Part shown: positions 1-11,269 of the stretch, one piece after another
How the letters are laid out: the number at the start of each line of letters is the position of its first letter
Position numbering within the stretch: the stretch's first letter is position 1
NCBI GenBank assembly: GCA_958510825.1
Contig: OY294049.1
Span: 34,624,774 to 34,688,773, forward strand
Direction of reading: 5' to 3'
DNA from: Brachypterus glaber
Lineage: Eukaryota; Arthropoda; Insecta; Coleoptera; Kateretidae
DNA length: 64,000 bases
Notes under the pieces: model-generated
Told to the model about the DNA's origin: nothing
What the model saw: only the letters and a program-made list of their open reading frames with translations
The model's database searches: none
Made by a program: the position numbers and the translations under genes

Positions 1-640
1 CCTTAAAAACTAACGTTTGACAAAAACGTTATAAAATACATAAATCTAACGTTAGTTTCCCAATACTCATTTCAGACATCTAAGTGCCTAGGTTTGATAA
101 TTATTTATTATTTCTATAAGTTTAAAAAAATATCACCCAAAAGTCAAAATTATAGTAAGTCTGGCAACGCTGTACTAGAATTGAAAAAATATTTTAAGAT
201 TCTGAATGTATAAATAAATATTAACTAACTAAATACAAAGTTTTTCTGAGAGGTAAACGTATTTATAGAAGTATAACAGGATATTACACCAAAAATATTT
301 AGGGCCACCTAAAAAGATGGCTTATTTATAAATAAATGTAACGAAATGATGTTTAAAAATATTATGATTGCTAAAATATATTAAGATTTATTTATATGAA
401 TAAATTTGTCCCCAGCTGCCATTTTATGATGCAGGTAGAAATTTCCTAGTTGGCCACGTCCCCTCCGAAAGTTAGAAATTAAACGTACCTATAACGTATT
501 TCTAACTTAAAATCTAACGTTAGATTAACGTTTGTAACGAACGTTGATTCTAACGTTAAAAAGCGGGGCATTTGCACATATTTTATAACGTACTTTTATA
601 CAATTTTCCAACATTAGAAAAACGTTAAATTTCTACTAGG
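1..640. repeat. AACGTTAG-rich foldback repeat, copy 1 (inside Spaetzle intron)
   Basis: The stretch is studded with the word AACGTTAG and its palindromic core AACGTT. Bases 1-57 match, in inverse orientation, bases about 7895-7955 (shared ACAAAAACGTT and ATCTAACGTTAG). It is therefore a copy of the family seen again at 7728-8035. No coding potential seen. Confidence 0.5.
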
Positions 641-714
641 GTATCTTATCTCAAAATGGCTATTTGTGGACTAATACTGTTCTTCAACTGACCGATTCAA
701 TTATTGTTTTGCAG

Positions 715-3700
715 ATTTCACTTCCATCTCCAAGATATGAAGGACCTCCAACCCCATGTCCAGCCAAAGTTGAATACGCAACCCCGGTTTATGCTAAAAA
801 TTATCAAGGGGTCTGGAGATACGTGGTTCAAATCCCTTACGAAGGATATTTCACGCAAACCGTGGAAGTTACGAGGTATGTAGAAAAAAATGCTTTAATA
901 CATTCAGCACCAATGTAAAACACGTCTTATTTTACCGGTCTCTTTAAGAGTATACATGGTTATTCTTTTAAATGGTACACCCCCCGTAACTTTTAAACGG
1001 AATGAGATATAAACTTTAAACTTAATATATATATATATCGCGCAATAAAAACTATCACTTGCCATATTTTTCAATTTTTTATTCGGTAAGGCGGCACCAG
1101 GGGGACAATGTGGGACTATATTTTAAATGGCAACCTAGGTCTTGTGATACGTCATTTTAAAGAGCCTAAAATTCTCTATTTAACTGACTAACTATTTATT
1201 TTTTAATATATATTTTTTTAAGATTTAGTTTTCTTTAAAATTATTCAAATTTTTAATATTTTGTTCACAAATATTGAAAATTTTACATGAAAATGATAAA
1301 TAATTAGTCTTAACAAGATAATACACCATGTATTAACTATCTTGACCTTTTAGCACAAAATATATTTTTTTTAAATATGAAGTTTTCGTTAATTTTGAAG
1401 AAAAAAAATCTTAAAAATATATAGTTACATGGTTAAACAGAGTATTTTAAGTTTTTTTTTTTATTTTTTATTTTTTTTTATTTTTTTTCCATTTTTTTTG
1501 TTTTTCGTAAAAAGAAAATTAAAAAAAAAATTATTTATTTTTTTGTTGGAAAAATGCAATTTACCATTTACTGTGAATAGTATATAATGGAATGCATAGC
1601 ATTACATATCTTCACAGCTTGTTTTCTTTCCAGGTGTTTACAATCCAGATGTCACTACTTGGAAGGAGGATGTCTGTCGTCTCCGAGATGGTCCAGCCTC
1701 CTAGTGGCTGAGATTTACTATCCGGAAACCACTTTAAGTAGTAGTGACACAACAAACCCCCAAAGGAACCCTGTAGCAGTTTCACAACCTCCATCTGTAC
1801 AAGATTTCCAGGCAAGTTTTAAAGTAAAATCATATTTGAACAAAGGACATGGCACAATTAATAGGGAATTTTGGCCCTCGGTGAAATTCGCTAAATTTTT
1901 TATATGTTTTAGTTTATGCTTTTTAAAAAGGAATTAGGAACGTTTCAAGCACTTTGTATGTACAGTTTTTTTTCTATAACGAAAATAAAAAAATATTTTT
2001 GCCCCAAACTCCTCATAAAAATAAGTTTAATTAGCTTAATGATTAAGAAAAAAGCTTGATTGGTATAAGTCAAACTGATGTCTGTCAATTTTTTTATATA
2101 TTATTAGTAATATAAAATTAATTTAGCATGGCTTTTAGAGCCTTTTTTCAAGTAAATTGCTTTGTATGCAACCGTCAAGGTGGTCAACAGCAGATGTCCC
2201 GAATGGGAGGAAATGAAAACATTTTATTTATTTTTTTATAAAAATGTCCTAATGTAATACTGTGAAAAAGAATTGAATCAAGGACACATGTCTTTTGATA
2301 AGTACAACACCATATTCTCTTATTTTAAGGCTAACATCTTAAATGAAGAGCGCGGATTTCCATTCAAAGACCCGCGCCAGTTATTAGGTTCATAAGAAAT
2401 GCTAGTCCAAAAATAAGTGAATTTGGCTTAAAATATAATCAAAAGATGCATTTTCTTGATTCATGGATCCTTTTTTTAGTGTTCATATTTTAAATCATAT
2501 CGAGGGCTTCATAGCAAAGGGGCATATCTGCTACATGTTAACACGGTTGATACAGCCCTGTTATGAAGCCCTCGGTATGATAGTTATATTGGATAATTTA
2601 TTCTATGCAGAAACACAGTATTTCACTTTCAACTTAGTTTTTCTGTTCTGTTTTACTTCTTATTTTATTATTTTATTAAGTTCTGGAGTTTTAACATGGG
2701 TTCCAGTACATTATATTACAAAAACACATATTCAATTTCTTTTATGTAGAATTTTGGAAATAATTGTTTTTTTTGCCGTACAAAAAATAAGGGATACACT
2801 TTCGGCATTAAAATCGCTTATTATTTTACAAACGATTCCCTTAAAACGTATTTCTATTCTGCTTTTCTTCTTATTTCATTCTTTAGTTCAATTTTATATA
2901 CGTTTTAGTACTTTTTACCAGGTTAGCAAATAACTTATTTCACGTATTTCACTAATTTAGTCCTTGAGAAGTATTTTTGTTGCACTTTTCTTCATCTTAT
3001 TTAATTATTCTGTTCAATTTCAATATGTATTTCATTACTTTTTCCCAATAAAACTGACAATTTAGTCTAAAAAACTTCAAAAATACGTCAGAATATCCTT
3101 CACTGACAAGTTATCAAACGAAACAATGCCTACTAGAAAAATATTTTTATGAGGAGTGTAGGGCAAAAAAACTGTACATACAAAGTGCTTGAAACGTTCC
3201 TAATTCCTTTTAAAAAAGTATAAACTAAATAAAAAATTTAGCGAATTTCACCGAGGGCCAAAATTCCCTATAAATTGTGCCATGTCCTTTAAGATTATTT
3301 GACAAAATGTAAAAAAGAGCGTAGGCACGCGCGTGTCTTTTTTTATTTTTTTTTTGAAAAAAAATATTTTTTTTAATTCTTCATTTTTCAAAAAAAAAAA
3401 ATTTTTTCCTCTACATTTTTTTGATCTTTCGAAAAAGAAATTTTAAAAACTTTTTCTAGTTTTGCAAAAATAGAATTTTTTTTGAAAAAAAAAAATTTGC
3501 GACACATTTGGCATCATTAGCTCAGAATTGACCTATATTAACCTTTTTACGGAGAAAAAAGCAGTCTTCCACACCGTTTCTGTCAATTTTGAGAACGGAA
3601 TCGTGTTCAGCATGCCCAAATCTATAGAAAATATTTTTTTTACACCTAGCATCGTTTGGACTTTTTAAAATCCAAAAACTTAACTTTTATATTTTAAAAT

Positions 3701-4309
3701 TAAGAAATAACGTAAGAAATCCCTAGGGTCCGCAGGCAAAGATTTTTACATTTTCGATGGTCTATTTTAATTTTAAACCAGTATTTAAAATTACAATTAA
3801 TTAAATTTAAAATTTCACAAAAATAAAAAAATTTTACGAATTTCACTCTTAAGTTCTACAAAAAATTTACAACAGTAACAGTTACTGAACACTAAACAAA
3901 TATTTACTTAAATTCCTAATTTTTTTGCACCTAGCACATTACGAAATATTGGTTTTGTCTTAGGGTGTTTTAGCAATAACCGATTCAATTATTTTATCCT
4001 GGGTGGGGGGAGTAATTACCCCCCATTACATATCTTCACGGCTTGTTTTACAATTTGGTCCTATATTACTCACATTTTATTTTGCAGAATTATCAGCAAT
4101 ACCTCCATAAACGAGCGGGTCTGCAAGCATCCCCAGTGGACCCCTCGTCCACCACCAGGCCAGTTCATTGCGACGGAGTCGACGTTCTGGGATGTTTCCA
4201 GGTGCGCCTGTACTACGACTGGTTCCTGATTCCCGGTTCTTGCAAGTGCTGGCGACCCGATTATTTTTCCAAATACGTGAGAAGGAAGTCCGGAAGTCAG
4301 GATTTATAG
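715..4309 (+). CDS. Spaetzle-family cystine-knot ligand, 3' part (last three exons)
   Basis: Secreted neurotrophin-like ligand of Toll-type receptors; only the C-terminal cystine-knot part lies here. Exons read 715-875, 1634-1811 and 4088-4309 (stop TAG), giving 186 residues. The first exon starts after TTTTGCAG in phase 0, so at least one 5' exon is outside the window. Cysteines appear in the order CPAKVEY, TRC, SRCHYLEGGC, HCDGVDVLGC and SCKCW, eight in all. GVWRYVVQIPYEGYFTQTVE and LYYDWFLIPG are the strongest family-like stretches. A low-complexity linker of about 50 residues (Ser/Thr/Pro/Gln-rich) splits the knot between the fourth and fifth cysteines. The second intron starts with GC instead of GT (CAG|GCAAGT). 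I am confident of the family but not of the paralogue (Spz3-6), so no symbol is given. Confidence 0.85.
876..1633. other. Intron, AT-rich, with poly-T tracts
   Basis: Intron between the first two Spaetzle exons in the window. It holds long T and A runs (about 1440-1540) and no gene or element that I can identify. Confidence 0.5.
1812..1817 (+). other. Non-canonical GC splice donor
   Basis: The exon ends ...TTC CAG and the intron opens GCAAGT. Joining to 4088 in phase 0 restores the Spaetzle frame. CAG|GCAAGT matches the known GC-AG class consensus. No GT donor in the next bases would keep the frame without adding unrelated residues. Confidence 0.7.
1842..3290. mobile_element. Non-autonomous foldback element (about 1.45 kb) in Spaetzle intron
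   Basis: Terminal inverted repeats of about 130 bp: the left end starts AAAGGACATGGCACAATTA and the right end finishes with its complement CATGTCCTTT at 3290; the arms include TTTGGCCCTCGGTGAA and CGTTTCAAGCACTTTG. The interior is AT-rich without a transposase. A 156-codon open frame at 2463-2933 lies inside and looks like chance hydrophobic translation. No clear target-site duplication was found. Confidence 0.75.
2497..2579. mobile_element. Short internally deleted MITE nested in the foldback element
   Basis: An 83-bp segment with inverted ends ATCGAGGGCTTCATAGCA and TTATGAAGCCCTCGGTAT. The same termini bound the 420-bp MITE at 21561-21983, so this is a deletion derivative of that family. 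Confidence 0.65.
3291..4087. other. Rest of Spaetzle intron, no gene seen
   Basis: AT-rich DNA with poly-T/poly-A tracts around 3330-3500. It ends in the acceptor TTTTGCAG at 4080-4087. No coding or structured element recognised. Confidence 0.5.
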
Positions 4310-4420
4310 GCTGTGCTAAAAAAATCGGGGATTCTCAGGTTTTGTAATTGTATTTAATTTTTTCCAAATTGTCTAAAAATTATGCGTACCAAATTTTAGG
4401 TCGATAGCGCTATAGCTAAA

Positions 4421-4796
4421 GGGTTCTTTCGAATAAAAAAAACTACAAAGTATATCGATATGGGGTTTTTACCATTGTTTAGTTAAAGAGTTGCTTGAGT
4501 GCCTAACATCGCCCTTTTTTTCGATTTTTTGTTTTAAATATAATGTATTTTACTTTAAAAATTAGTAAATTTTACGTAATTTTAATCATAAAAAAGTAAG
4601 CCCTTAAAGCAAAAATTAATAAAAACAGGACGACGCGTCGTTAGGCACTCAAGCAACACTTTAACTGTATAATAAAAAAATCTTAATATCTTTAATAATA
4701 ACTAAGAATTTTCGCCTCAAAATTTGGTCTGCAAGAGCGAAAAGTGTGACTAATAATATAAAACATATATTTAATTTTTTTTATTCGAAAGAACCC
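4421..4796. mobile_element. Foldback element just downstream of Spaetzle stop
   Basis: Inverted ends GGGTTCTTTCGAATAAAAA (4421) and TTTATTCGAAAGAACCC (ending 4796). An inner inverted pair is TTGAGTGCCTAAC near 4493 and GTTAGGCACTCAAG near 4638. It begins about 110 bp after the Spaetzle stop, so it may lie in the 3'UTR and offers an AATAAA at its left edge. Confidence 0.6.
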
Positions 4797-6009
4797 AGAC
4801 ATGTTCCACATCAAGCCCAAAAATAGGTGCACCTAGGTGGCTCAAAACATATATTTAAAGGTGTAAAAGCCAACTACGTCTTATCGAAAAAAATGGAAAG
4901 TACTATATCGAGCACACTTAGTGATAGATAAAATCAATACAAACAAAACCGTAACTAAAGACAGAAAAAACGATTTACCGCACAAGGACACTAAGTGTGC
5001 TTACATCTAAAAACAAGACTACTATTTCTAATTTTATAGAGTGATTCCATAAAAAAATAATTTCTTGAATTGTCACACATATAAATGTCAAAAATAGAAA
5101 TAAAATAAGATTTTAACTCCTTGGTAGCGAGAAAAACGTAATGCGCTACTCGTAGGTAAGTTTTTTTCTGTCTTAGGTCGTGTTTGTGGACCTCAGCTCC
5201 GCTTCGGTCCACAAAATACGACCTCAAACAGAAAAATTCACTTACTTCTACTAGAAGCGCAGATAACTATTTTGAAATGAGGATTTTTCAAATTAAAAAA
5301 AAATCAATATTGATAATTCAAAAAAATGCCCTTCTTTCGATATCGTTTAGACCTAAAATTTATTATAAATTATTTTTAGATAAATTAAGGGGGTCCCTAA
5401 AGATCAGTCTTTTAAGGAACACCCTAGTACACATATTGATATATTTTTAGCCTAGTCCACATGCTTTGGTTTGTTTTTTTTTAACTTTTTTTCTATTATA
5501 ACGGATAAAAAGCGGAAAAGCCTTGCATTAGTAACAAAAATATATATTTTGTTTTTTTTTTAATTTTTTACCCAAGATACTAGTCTGCGATTGTTTTTGT
5601 AGAAATCGGGCTGGGGTAAGTGGGTCAAAGGGGATTTTTGTGTGATAACTCGTTTAAAATTGGTCTATAATTTTTGTTGGTTTGTGTTTGATTAAAAAAA
5701 CTTTCAATAACTGTAAGTTTTAACTTTTATTTGACTGATATAGGGTAGTTGAAACCCTTCTAGGGGGTGGGGGTAAACTACCCTTGTGGGTACAAGGCTT
5801 GATACAATATCTTAGCTTATGGACTATGCACTAATATAGGTACGTTGTATACAACAAGGGGCTGATGCACGCTGGACTTTTTGGGCTGGTGCCAAAATGC
5901 GACAGTTTATTTGTAATTGTAAATTTAACAAATGTTATATTTATTGTTATTTATTAATAAATCTAATATAAAACATACGAAATGTAATTCACTCCCTAAA
6001 TTTAATAAT
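4797..6009. other. Intergenic, AT-rich, one hairpin
   Basis: No gene seen. It contains an inverted repeat at 5156-5245 (left GTAAGTTTTTTTCTGTCTTA, right AACAGAAAAATTCACTTAC, with GTCGTGTTTGTGGACC pairing GGTCCACAAAATACGAC) that could fold into a hairpin of about 90 nt. Confidence 0.5.
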
Positions 6010-6360
6010 ATATTATTAAATTTTTCTATAGAAAAAAAAACTCCATTCCCGGGGCGAGGCGGGGAATAAAAAAAATTCAAATAAGGGTTTATGGGATCGC
6101 TGAAACCAAATCTCATAATAAAAAAATTCTCCAACTCCAACTCGGCGGGTATTAAATTTTAAATGTTTACAATATTATAAAAAAAAGTTAAATATAGGTT
6201 TTTGGGTTCGCTAAAACTGAATCTGATAATAAAAATATCTGATAACCTGATAAATTTGATAACACACTGAATCTAAATATCTCTAAATATTTAACTGAAA
6301 CTGAATTTAATAATACAAAATTTTCTCCATGGGTTGTTTTTTTTTATTATCAGATTAAGT
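6010..6360. repeat. Dispersed repeat with roughly 95-bp subunits, copy 1
   Basis: Repeated blocks contain GGTTTTTGGGTTCGCTAAAA-like text followed by TGAATCTGATAATAAAA. The same block structure, with a CACCCCC...GGGGGTG stem, is at 25845-26115. Function unknown; probably a transposable-element-derived minisatellite. Confidence 0.5.
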
Positions 6361-6530
6361 TTCAGCGTCCCCAAAAATCTTTAAGTTTATTAAAATATTG
6401 TATGCATTTAAAATTTCCCAGAGGGTGCCTTAATTTAAAATAAATATATATTTTTTGTTTCTGTTTTTTTTTTTGGCAAAAATAGCAAAGCTCACACTGT
6501 GAGTTTTTTATGTTCAAGTTAAAATATAGA

Positions 6531-7137
6531 GTTATTCGGAAATAAGTTCGAGAAATTTAGGACGTGATTCTACGTTAAAAAATATGAAAAAAAGTTCCTA
6601 TAAAGGTTGGTCCGGAAATGAGCCCTAAGGGAGCTACCTCCCTCCTAAGGGTACATCTAAAAAGTAGTTTTTATTTAATATTTCCGGAACCCTATAAAAC
6701 ACAGTAACGAATTTTTGCACATGCCTTAACATTGATAAAGGCTTTCATTTCATGTAATTTTTATTTAGTAATATTAACCAGGGAGGTGCAAAATGGGGGA
6801 CGATGTATGTATGTAAATTTTAGTAAAGATTAATATTTTTTTAAGCAAATGTCAAAAAAATTACGGACAAAAAAGTTTGGGGCAAAAAAGTGACATCGCC
6901 CTGGTTAAAATTACTAAATAAAAATTACATGAAATGAAAGCCTTTATCAATGTTAAGGCATGTGCAAAAATTCGTTACTGTGGTTTATAGGGTTCCGGAA
7001 ATATTAAATAAAAACTACTTTTTAGATGTCGTAGCTCCCTTAGGGCTCATTTCCGGACCACCCTTTATAGGATTTTTTTTTTCATATTTTTTAACGAGAA
7101 TCTCCCCTTAAATTTTTCGAACTTATTTCTGAATAAC
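6531..7137. mobile_element. Long-arm foldback element
   Basis: Arms of about 250 bp with a short loop: left GTTATTCGGAAATAAGTTCG, right CGAACTTATTTCTGAATAAC. Inside, TTCCGGAACCCTATAAA and GCCTTTATCAATGTTAAGG occur in both orientations. There is no coding potential. Its end sequence GGGTTATTCAGAAATA also occurs near 29418 and 40951, so the family is dispersed in the window. Confidence 0.75.
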
Positions 7138-7629
7138 CCTGTATATATTTTACGGCTTGTTTTTGTTAAATCTAGGACGGCTGACTTAATTATGAATACT
7201 GGTCTGACCGACCGGAGACGTCTCATTTCTCCTCGATAGGAATTCGTACGGTATCGATCCGATAGCGTTATAAACAGAGTTGCCAGACAGTGAAATTATG
7301 ACCACTGTCGACGGAAATTTGACAAAAAAATAAATTGCTCAAAATGATTTGCCCAAAACAGTTTTTGAGAAATAAAAATGGGCAAGAATAAATTTAAACA
7401 AAAAAAAATATTGATTTTTATTTTTTTGAAGGGCGAACCACTTCCAAAAATTTGTACTTCAGAGATTTCTGTATGATTTCCGAGATTTCTGCAGATATTT
7501 TTGAGATTGCCGAAGTGATTTCTGAAATTTTCTGATTTTTTTTTGGAATTTTTGACAAGACTTCCCAAATGTACAATGGTTCACCCCTCGTTTTTTTTTA
7601 AACAACATTTCTCAATTATTTTATGTAAA

Positions 7630-7715
7630 AATTCCTGGACAGACCGGTCGACCGACAATTTTTTTTTGAAATTGATTTATATCGACATCGAAATACTAGT
7701 CCGGGATCCCTGGAC
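7630..7715. repeat. Dispersed GGTCGACCGACA repeat
   Basis: CAGACCGGTCGACCGACAAT followed by TTGATTTATATCGACAT. A copy in the opposite orientation is at about 25605-25675 (ATGTCGATATAAATCAATTT ... GTCGGTCGATCGGTCTGTCC). Confidence 0.5.
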
Positions 7716-7727
7716 CCATTTTTAGCC

Positions 7728-8035
7728 TTTAAAGGCTAGAAATTGGTTAGATTTATGTTATGAAATAAGGTTAGAAATTGGTTAGATTAACGTTATGAAA
7801 TAACGTTAGAAATTGGTTAGATTTATGTCAGGCAACAAACGTTAGATTTATAACCAATTTCTAACGTTATAAAAACGTTAGGATACTAACGTTAGATGTT
7901 AACGTTAGATTTGTGTATTTTAAAACGTTTTTGTATAACGTTAGGGACTTTTTAAATAATTTTTCAAATGTCACTAATCTAATGTTGTGTTAAGTTAGAT
8001 TTATGTACTTTTCTACCAGGGTTATTACTATCAAA
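7728..8035. repeat. AACGTTAG-rich repeat, copy 2, with a 35-bp tandem
   Basis: Three tandem units of about 35 bp (TTAGAAATTGGTTAGATT + TATGTTATGAAATAA) at 7737-7835, then AACGTTAG words in both orientations. Related in inverse orientation to 1-57. Confidence 0.6.
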
Positions 8036-8232
8036 CTAATTTGAGTAGCATTTTGATGAGACGCCCAACTTTTTCTCTTACAAAAATTCTCGATTGTGGT
8101 AGCTAACAGAGGTAGCAGGGTTAAAATATGTTGATTTGACGATTCTCAAAAAATTATTACTAACTTTGGGTTTTTTTTATTAAATCATAAGAAAATTATT
8201 ACCATTATTGAAAATAGTTATTTATGGTACTA

Positions 8233-8326
8233 GTGGGTAAAGTAAGATATCGCCCATGAGAAAATTAACCTGCGAGGCGTCAGCCAAGCAGGTTAATTTT
8301 CGAGAGGGCAATATCGGTTTACCCAT
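8233..8326. repeat. Inverted repeat (hairpin)
   Basis: GTGGGTAAAGTAAGATATCG pairs with CAATATCGGTTTACCCA, and GAAAATTAACCTGC with GCAGGTTAATTTTC. A compact hairpin of about 90 bp, probably a MITE relic. Nothing else was recognised between 8036 and 8780. Confidence 0.55.
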
Positions 8327-8799
8327 GAGTGCCATACAAGGTTTTATCCAATAAATAGCTTAGGAATTCATATTTTTATTAAAAATTTTAATGACATTTA
8401 CAAGAAAATAATTTGACAAGTGACAGTTGAGTGGGTAAAATAAATAATTATCCACTCAATAAAGTAAAAGCCACGCGGGGGTTATTATTGAGTTTATCTA
8501 TTTAAAATAAAGCTGGTAATTGTCTTATTATCTGTATGTATGATAAAAATATTTGTCCTACAAAATGTATGGTTTGATCAAAGTCCCCTCCTTCCAGCAT
8601 GTATCGATAACGAGGTCATAAAAAATGATTACTAACTAGCTGATTTTTTACTGTTGCTTAGTTAATATTTATATAATTTAACAGCCACATTGTCCTACAA
8701 ATTGCGTGGTACGTTATCCCGGTCCTCGAAATAATGACTTTTTAGTAAAATTTTTGAGGGTCGGTTAAAGGGCGCAAAATTTTGATCTTACCTAAAAAA

Positions 8800-9100
8800 A
8801 ATCACAATTCGTCCGCGGTCAACCTTTTTATATCTCTTCATCAAACTGGGCTCCCTTCACCCGGACGCGTATACAAATTATCTACCTACTTCGCACCGCT
8901 AACATCTGGCAACGCTTAGCCTGACGCAGTTAACGTCACCTAGACTGCCGGGTTCACAGCATATTATCAAATAAATTGAGGTTAAAATTTGTGAAAGGGC
9001 AGGGTCTCACGACTGAATCCGGTATGGAACTCGGAAGTATCAACAGTGACAGTGCGTGAAAATTATAAAATATCCATTTTAAGTTTTTTTTTTGTTTATT
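8800..9100 (+). promoter_or_regulatory. Probable HMG-CoA synthase promoter/5'UTR
   Basis: GC content rises upstream of the ATG. The stretch has TGACG and CGTCA half-sites flanking GTTAAC (TGACGCAGTTAACGTCA at about 8921), resembling paired CRE half-sites. I could not identify a TATA box or an SRE with confidence. The transcription start is unknown. Confidence 0.3.
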
Positions 9101-10492
9101 ATGGGTTCTTGGCCTGAAGATGTGGGAATTCATGCGATAGAGTTGATTTTTCCTGCTCAGTATGTGGATCAAGCAGAACTCGAGGTGTACGATGGGGTAT
9201 CGCCTGGTAAATATACAGTCGGTTTGGGTCAGAAGAAAATGGGTTTCTGTTCTGACAGAGAAGACATAAATTCCTTATGTTTAACCGTTGTTAAAAAAAT
9301 CATGGAACAACATGACATAACACCTGCTCAAATAGGCCGCTTGGAAGTAGGGACAGAAACAATCATAGACAAATCAAAGAGCGTAAAAACGGTTCTGATG
9401 CAGCTATTCGAGCCCTATGGTGTTACTGACATTGAAGGGATAGACACAACAAACGCTTGTTATGGGGGCACTTCCGCACTGTTCAACGCTGTATCTTGGG
9501 TAGAATCTTCATCATGGAATGGACGTCTTGCGTTGGTAGTGTCTGCGGATATAGCTGTCTATGACAAAGGCTCTGCAAGGCCGACAGGAGGGGCTGGAGC
9601 TATTGCTATGTTGATAGGACCTGGAGCTCCATTAGTATTCGACAGAGGGACCCGAGCTACTTACATGAAACATGCTTACGATTTTTACAAACCTGACTTA
9701 ACTTCAGAATATCCTGTTGTAGATGGTAAACTATCAATCCAATGCTACTTAAGTGCCTTAGATAACTGTTATCAATTATTTTGTAAAAATGTTGCCAAAA
9801 AGTCGAATCAAAATATTAACTTGGGATTTTTTGATGCAGTTTTATTTCATTCTCCATACTGCAAGCTGGTACAAAAATCTTTAGCTAGATTAGCTTTAAT
9901 AGACTTTTTACAAACCCCGGAAAAAGACCGCATCAAGGTATATCCTGGATTGGACAGCTTTAATGATGTTAAATTGGCAGAGACTTATTTCAATCGTGAT
10001 GTAGAAAAATCTTTTTTAAATTACAGTAAAGAAATTTTCACTCAGAAAACTAGCCCTTCCCTATTGATTGCTAGCTTAGTTGGAAACATGTATACACCTT
10101 CATTATATGGAGGTTTAGTATCTCTATTAGTTAATAAAACAGCTAGTGAATTAGCTGGCACCAAAATTGGTTTATTCTCTTATGGCTCAGGTCTAGCAGC
10201 CAGTATGTTTGCCATATCAGTAACTGAAGATGCTTCAAAAGAATCAAAGCTAGAAAAACTAATAACAAACTTGAGCCACATTAAAACTTTACTTGAACAA
10301 AGGCAAAAAGTTTCTCCAGAAAAATTCGTGGCTACTTTAGAAGTTAGGAAGAAAAATTGTCACACTGTTCCTTATGAACCAACTGGGCAAATTGACCATC
10401 TGTTCCCTGGAACATTTTTCTTGAAGAAAATTGATGAACAGCACAGAAGATTCTATGAGAGAATAGAAGTAACACAAAATGGATATTCTTAA
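9101..10492 (+). CDS. Hmgs: Hydroxymethylglutaryl-CoA synthase (intronless)
   Basis: Condenses acetyl-CoA with acetoacetyl-CoA to HMG-CoA, the committed entry to the mevalonate (isoprenoid/juvenile hormone) pathway; cytosolic by family. One uninterrupted frame of 463 residues, close to the usual cytosolic length. The start is the ATG of [12 protein letters not shown]; the frame stays open a few codons upstream but without another ATG. Catalytic residues are present with family spacing: Glu86 in [11 protein letters not shown], Cys120 in [10 protein letters not shown], His250 in [33 protein letters not shown] is a further hallmark. The C terminus has [20 protein letters not shown]. It has no mitochondrial presequence. 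Lack of introns in a window where neighbours are heavily split suggests an expressed retrocopy or an ancient intron-poor gene; no frame damage is visible. Confidence 0.95.
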   Translation: MGSWPEDVGIHAIELIFPAQYVDQAELEVYDGVSPGKYTVGLGQKKMGFCSDREDINSLCLTVVKKIMEQHDITPAQIGRLEVGTETIIDKSKSVKTVLMQLFEPYGVTDIEGIDTTNACYGGTSALFNAVSWVESSSWNGRLALVVSADIAVYDKGSARPTGGAGAIAMLIGPGAPLVFDRGTRATYMKHAYDFYKPDLTSEYPVVDGKLSIQCYLSALDNCYQLFCKNVAKKSNQNINLGFFDAVLFHSPYCKLVQKSLARLALIDFLQTPEKDRIKVYPGLDSFNDVKLAETYFNRDVEKSFLNYSKEIFTQKTSPSLLIASLVGNMYTPSLYGGLVSLLVNKTASELAGTKIGLFSYGSGLAASMFAISVTEDASKESKLEKLITNLSHIKTLLEQRQKVSPEKFVATLEVRKKNCHTVPYEPTGQIDHLFPGTFFLKKIDEQHRRFYERIEVTQNGYS

Positions 10493-10632
10493 TTTAAAAA
10501 TATAGAAATTTTATAAATTTATTTATATGAATATTAATAATTATTTAGTGAAAGTTTAAATATTTTTTGTTTTTTATGCTTGTCCATTAAAAACAGGCCC
10601 TGTTTGCCACATCAAAAATAGTATAGGTACAT

Positions 10633-10773
10633 GGGTGTAACTAGGGGGACTAGCTCCCCTAAATTTTGTTAAGCCCCCCCCCAAATCAAACTGTAAAAGT
10701 ATGCATATATTTTTTACATATACATATGTATAGGGGGCTCAAGCCCCCCCAACATTTGGACCTGGTTACGCCC
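10633..10773. mobile_element. Tiny MITE downstream of HMGS
   Basis: Ends GGGTGTAACTAGGGG and CCTGGTTACGCCC are imperfect inverted repeats, with inner GGGGGCTCAAGCCCCCCC-type stems. About 140 bp and non-coding. A possible HMGS poly(A) hexamer, ATTAAA, lies just before it at about 10586. Confidence 0.5.
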
Positions 10774-11269
10774 TTGTATAGGCATAATCTCAAGTAATAC
10801 TTTCCCCATCAATTTATAAAATTATCTGTTCTGAATTAAACGGAAATACGTATTTAAATCTTTGTTAAAAGGAAATGCAGACCTTTGTGTGTTCATGTTC
10901 ATAATAATAGACATTTATTTTTATAAGAATTCATCTAAAAAAAAGGTGTTAAAAATGTTTTGAATATGTAGATTTAAATTTGGACCTGTATGTTTTCACA
11001 AGAATTTTTATAGGCCGACAAAAACCGTTATATACGTTGGAAGTTTGGTGTCTAACCTATATTTTTAGGTGTAATTAAGACTCACCTCTTAAAATATGCA
11101 GGATTCATTGTTCATAACACTTTATCTTTAACTGTTTACTCAAATAATAACGTCAAAACACTTTTTATCGAATCTTTTTTCAAAATACGCCCTTTTGAAG
11201 TTCGAGTTCCAAACTGAATCACTCCTCTTCTTCTTCTTTTTTTGTTACGGTTTAAATCAGCCGAAAGTC

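Noticed and set aside
2463..2933. 156-codon open frame, hydrophobic, in the Spaetzle intron
   Set aside because: It lies inside a foldback element, reads across both arms of a nested MITE and has AT-driven composition; no family similarity.
7737..7835. CRISPR-like spaced repeats
   Set aside because: Units are contiguous, AT-rich and degenerate, in a eukaryotic genome; simple tandem repeat.
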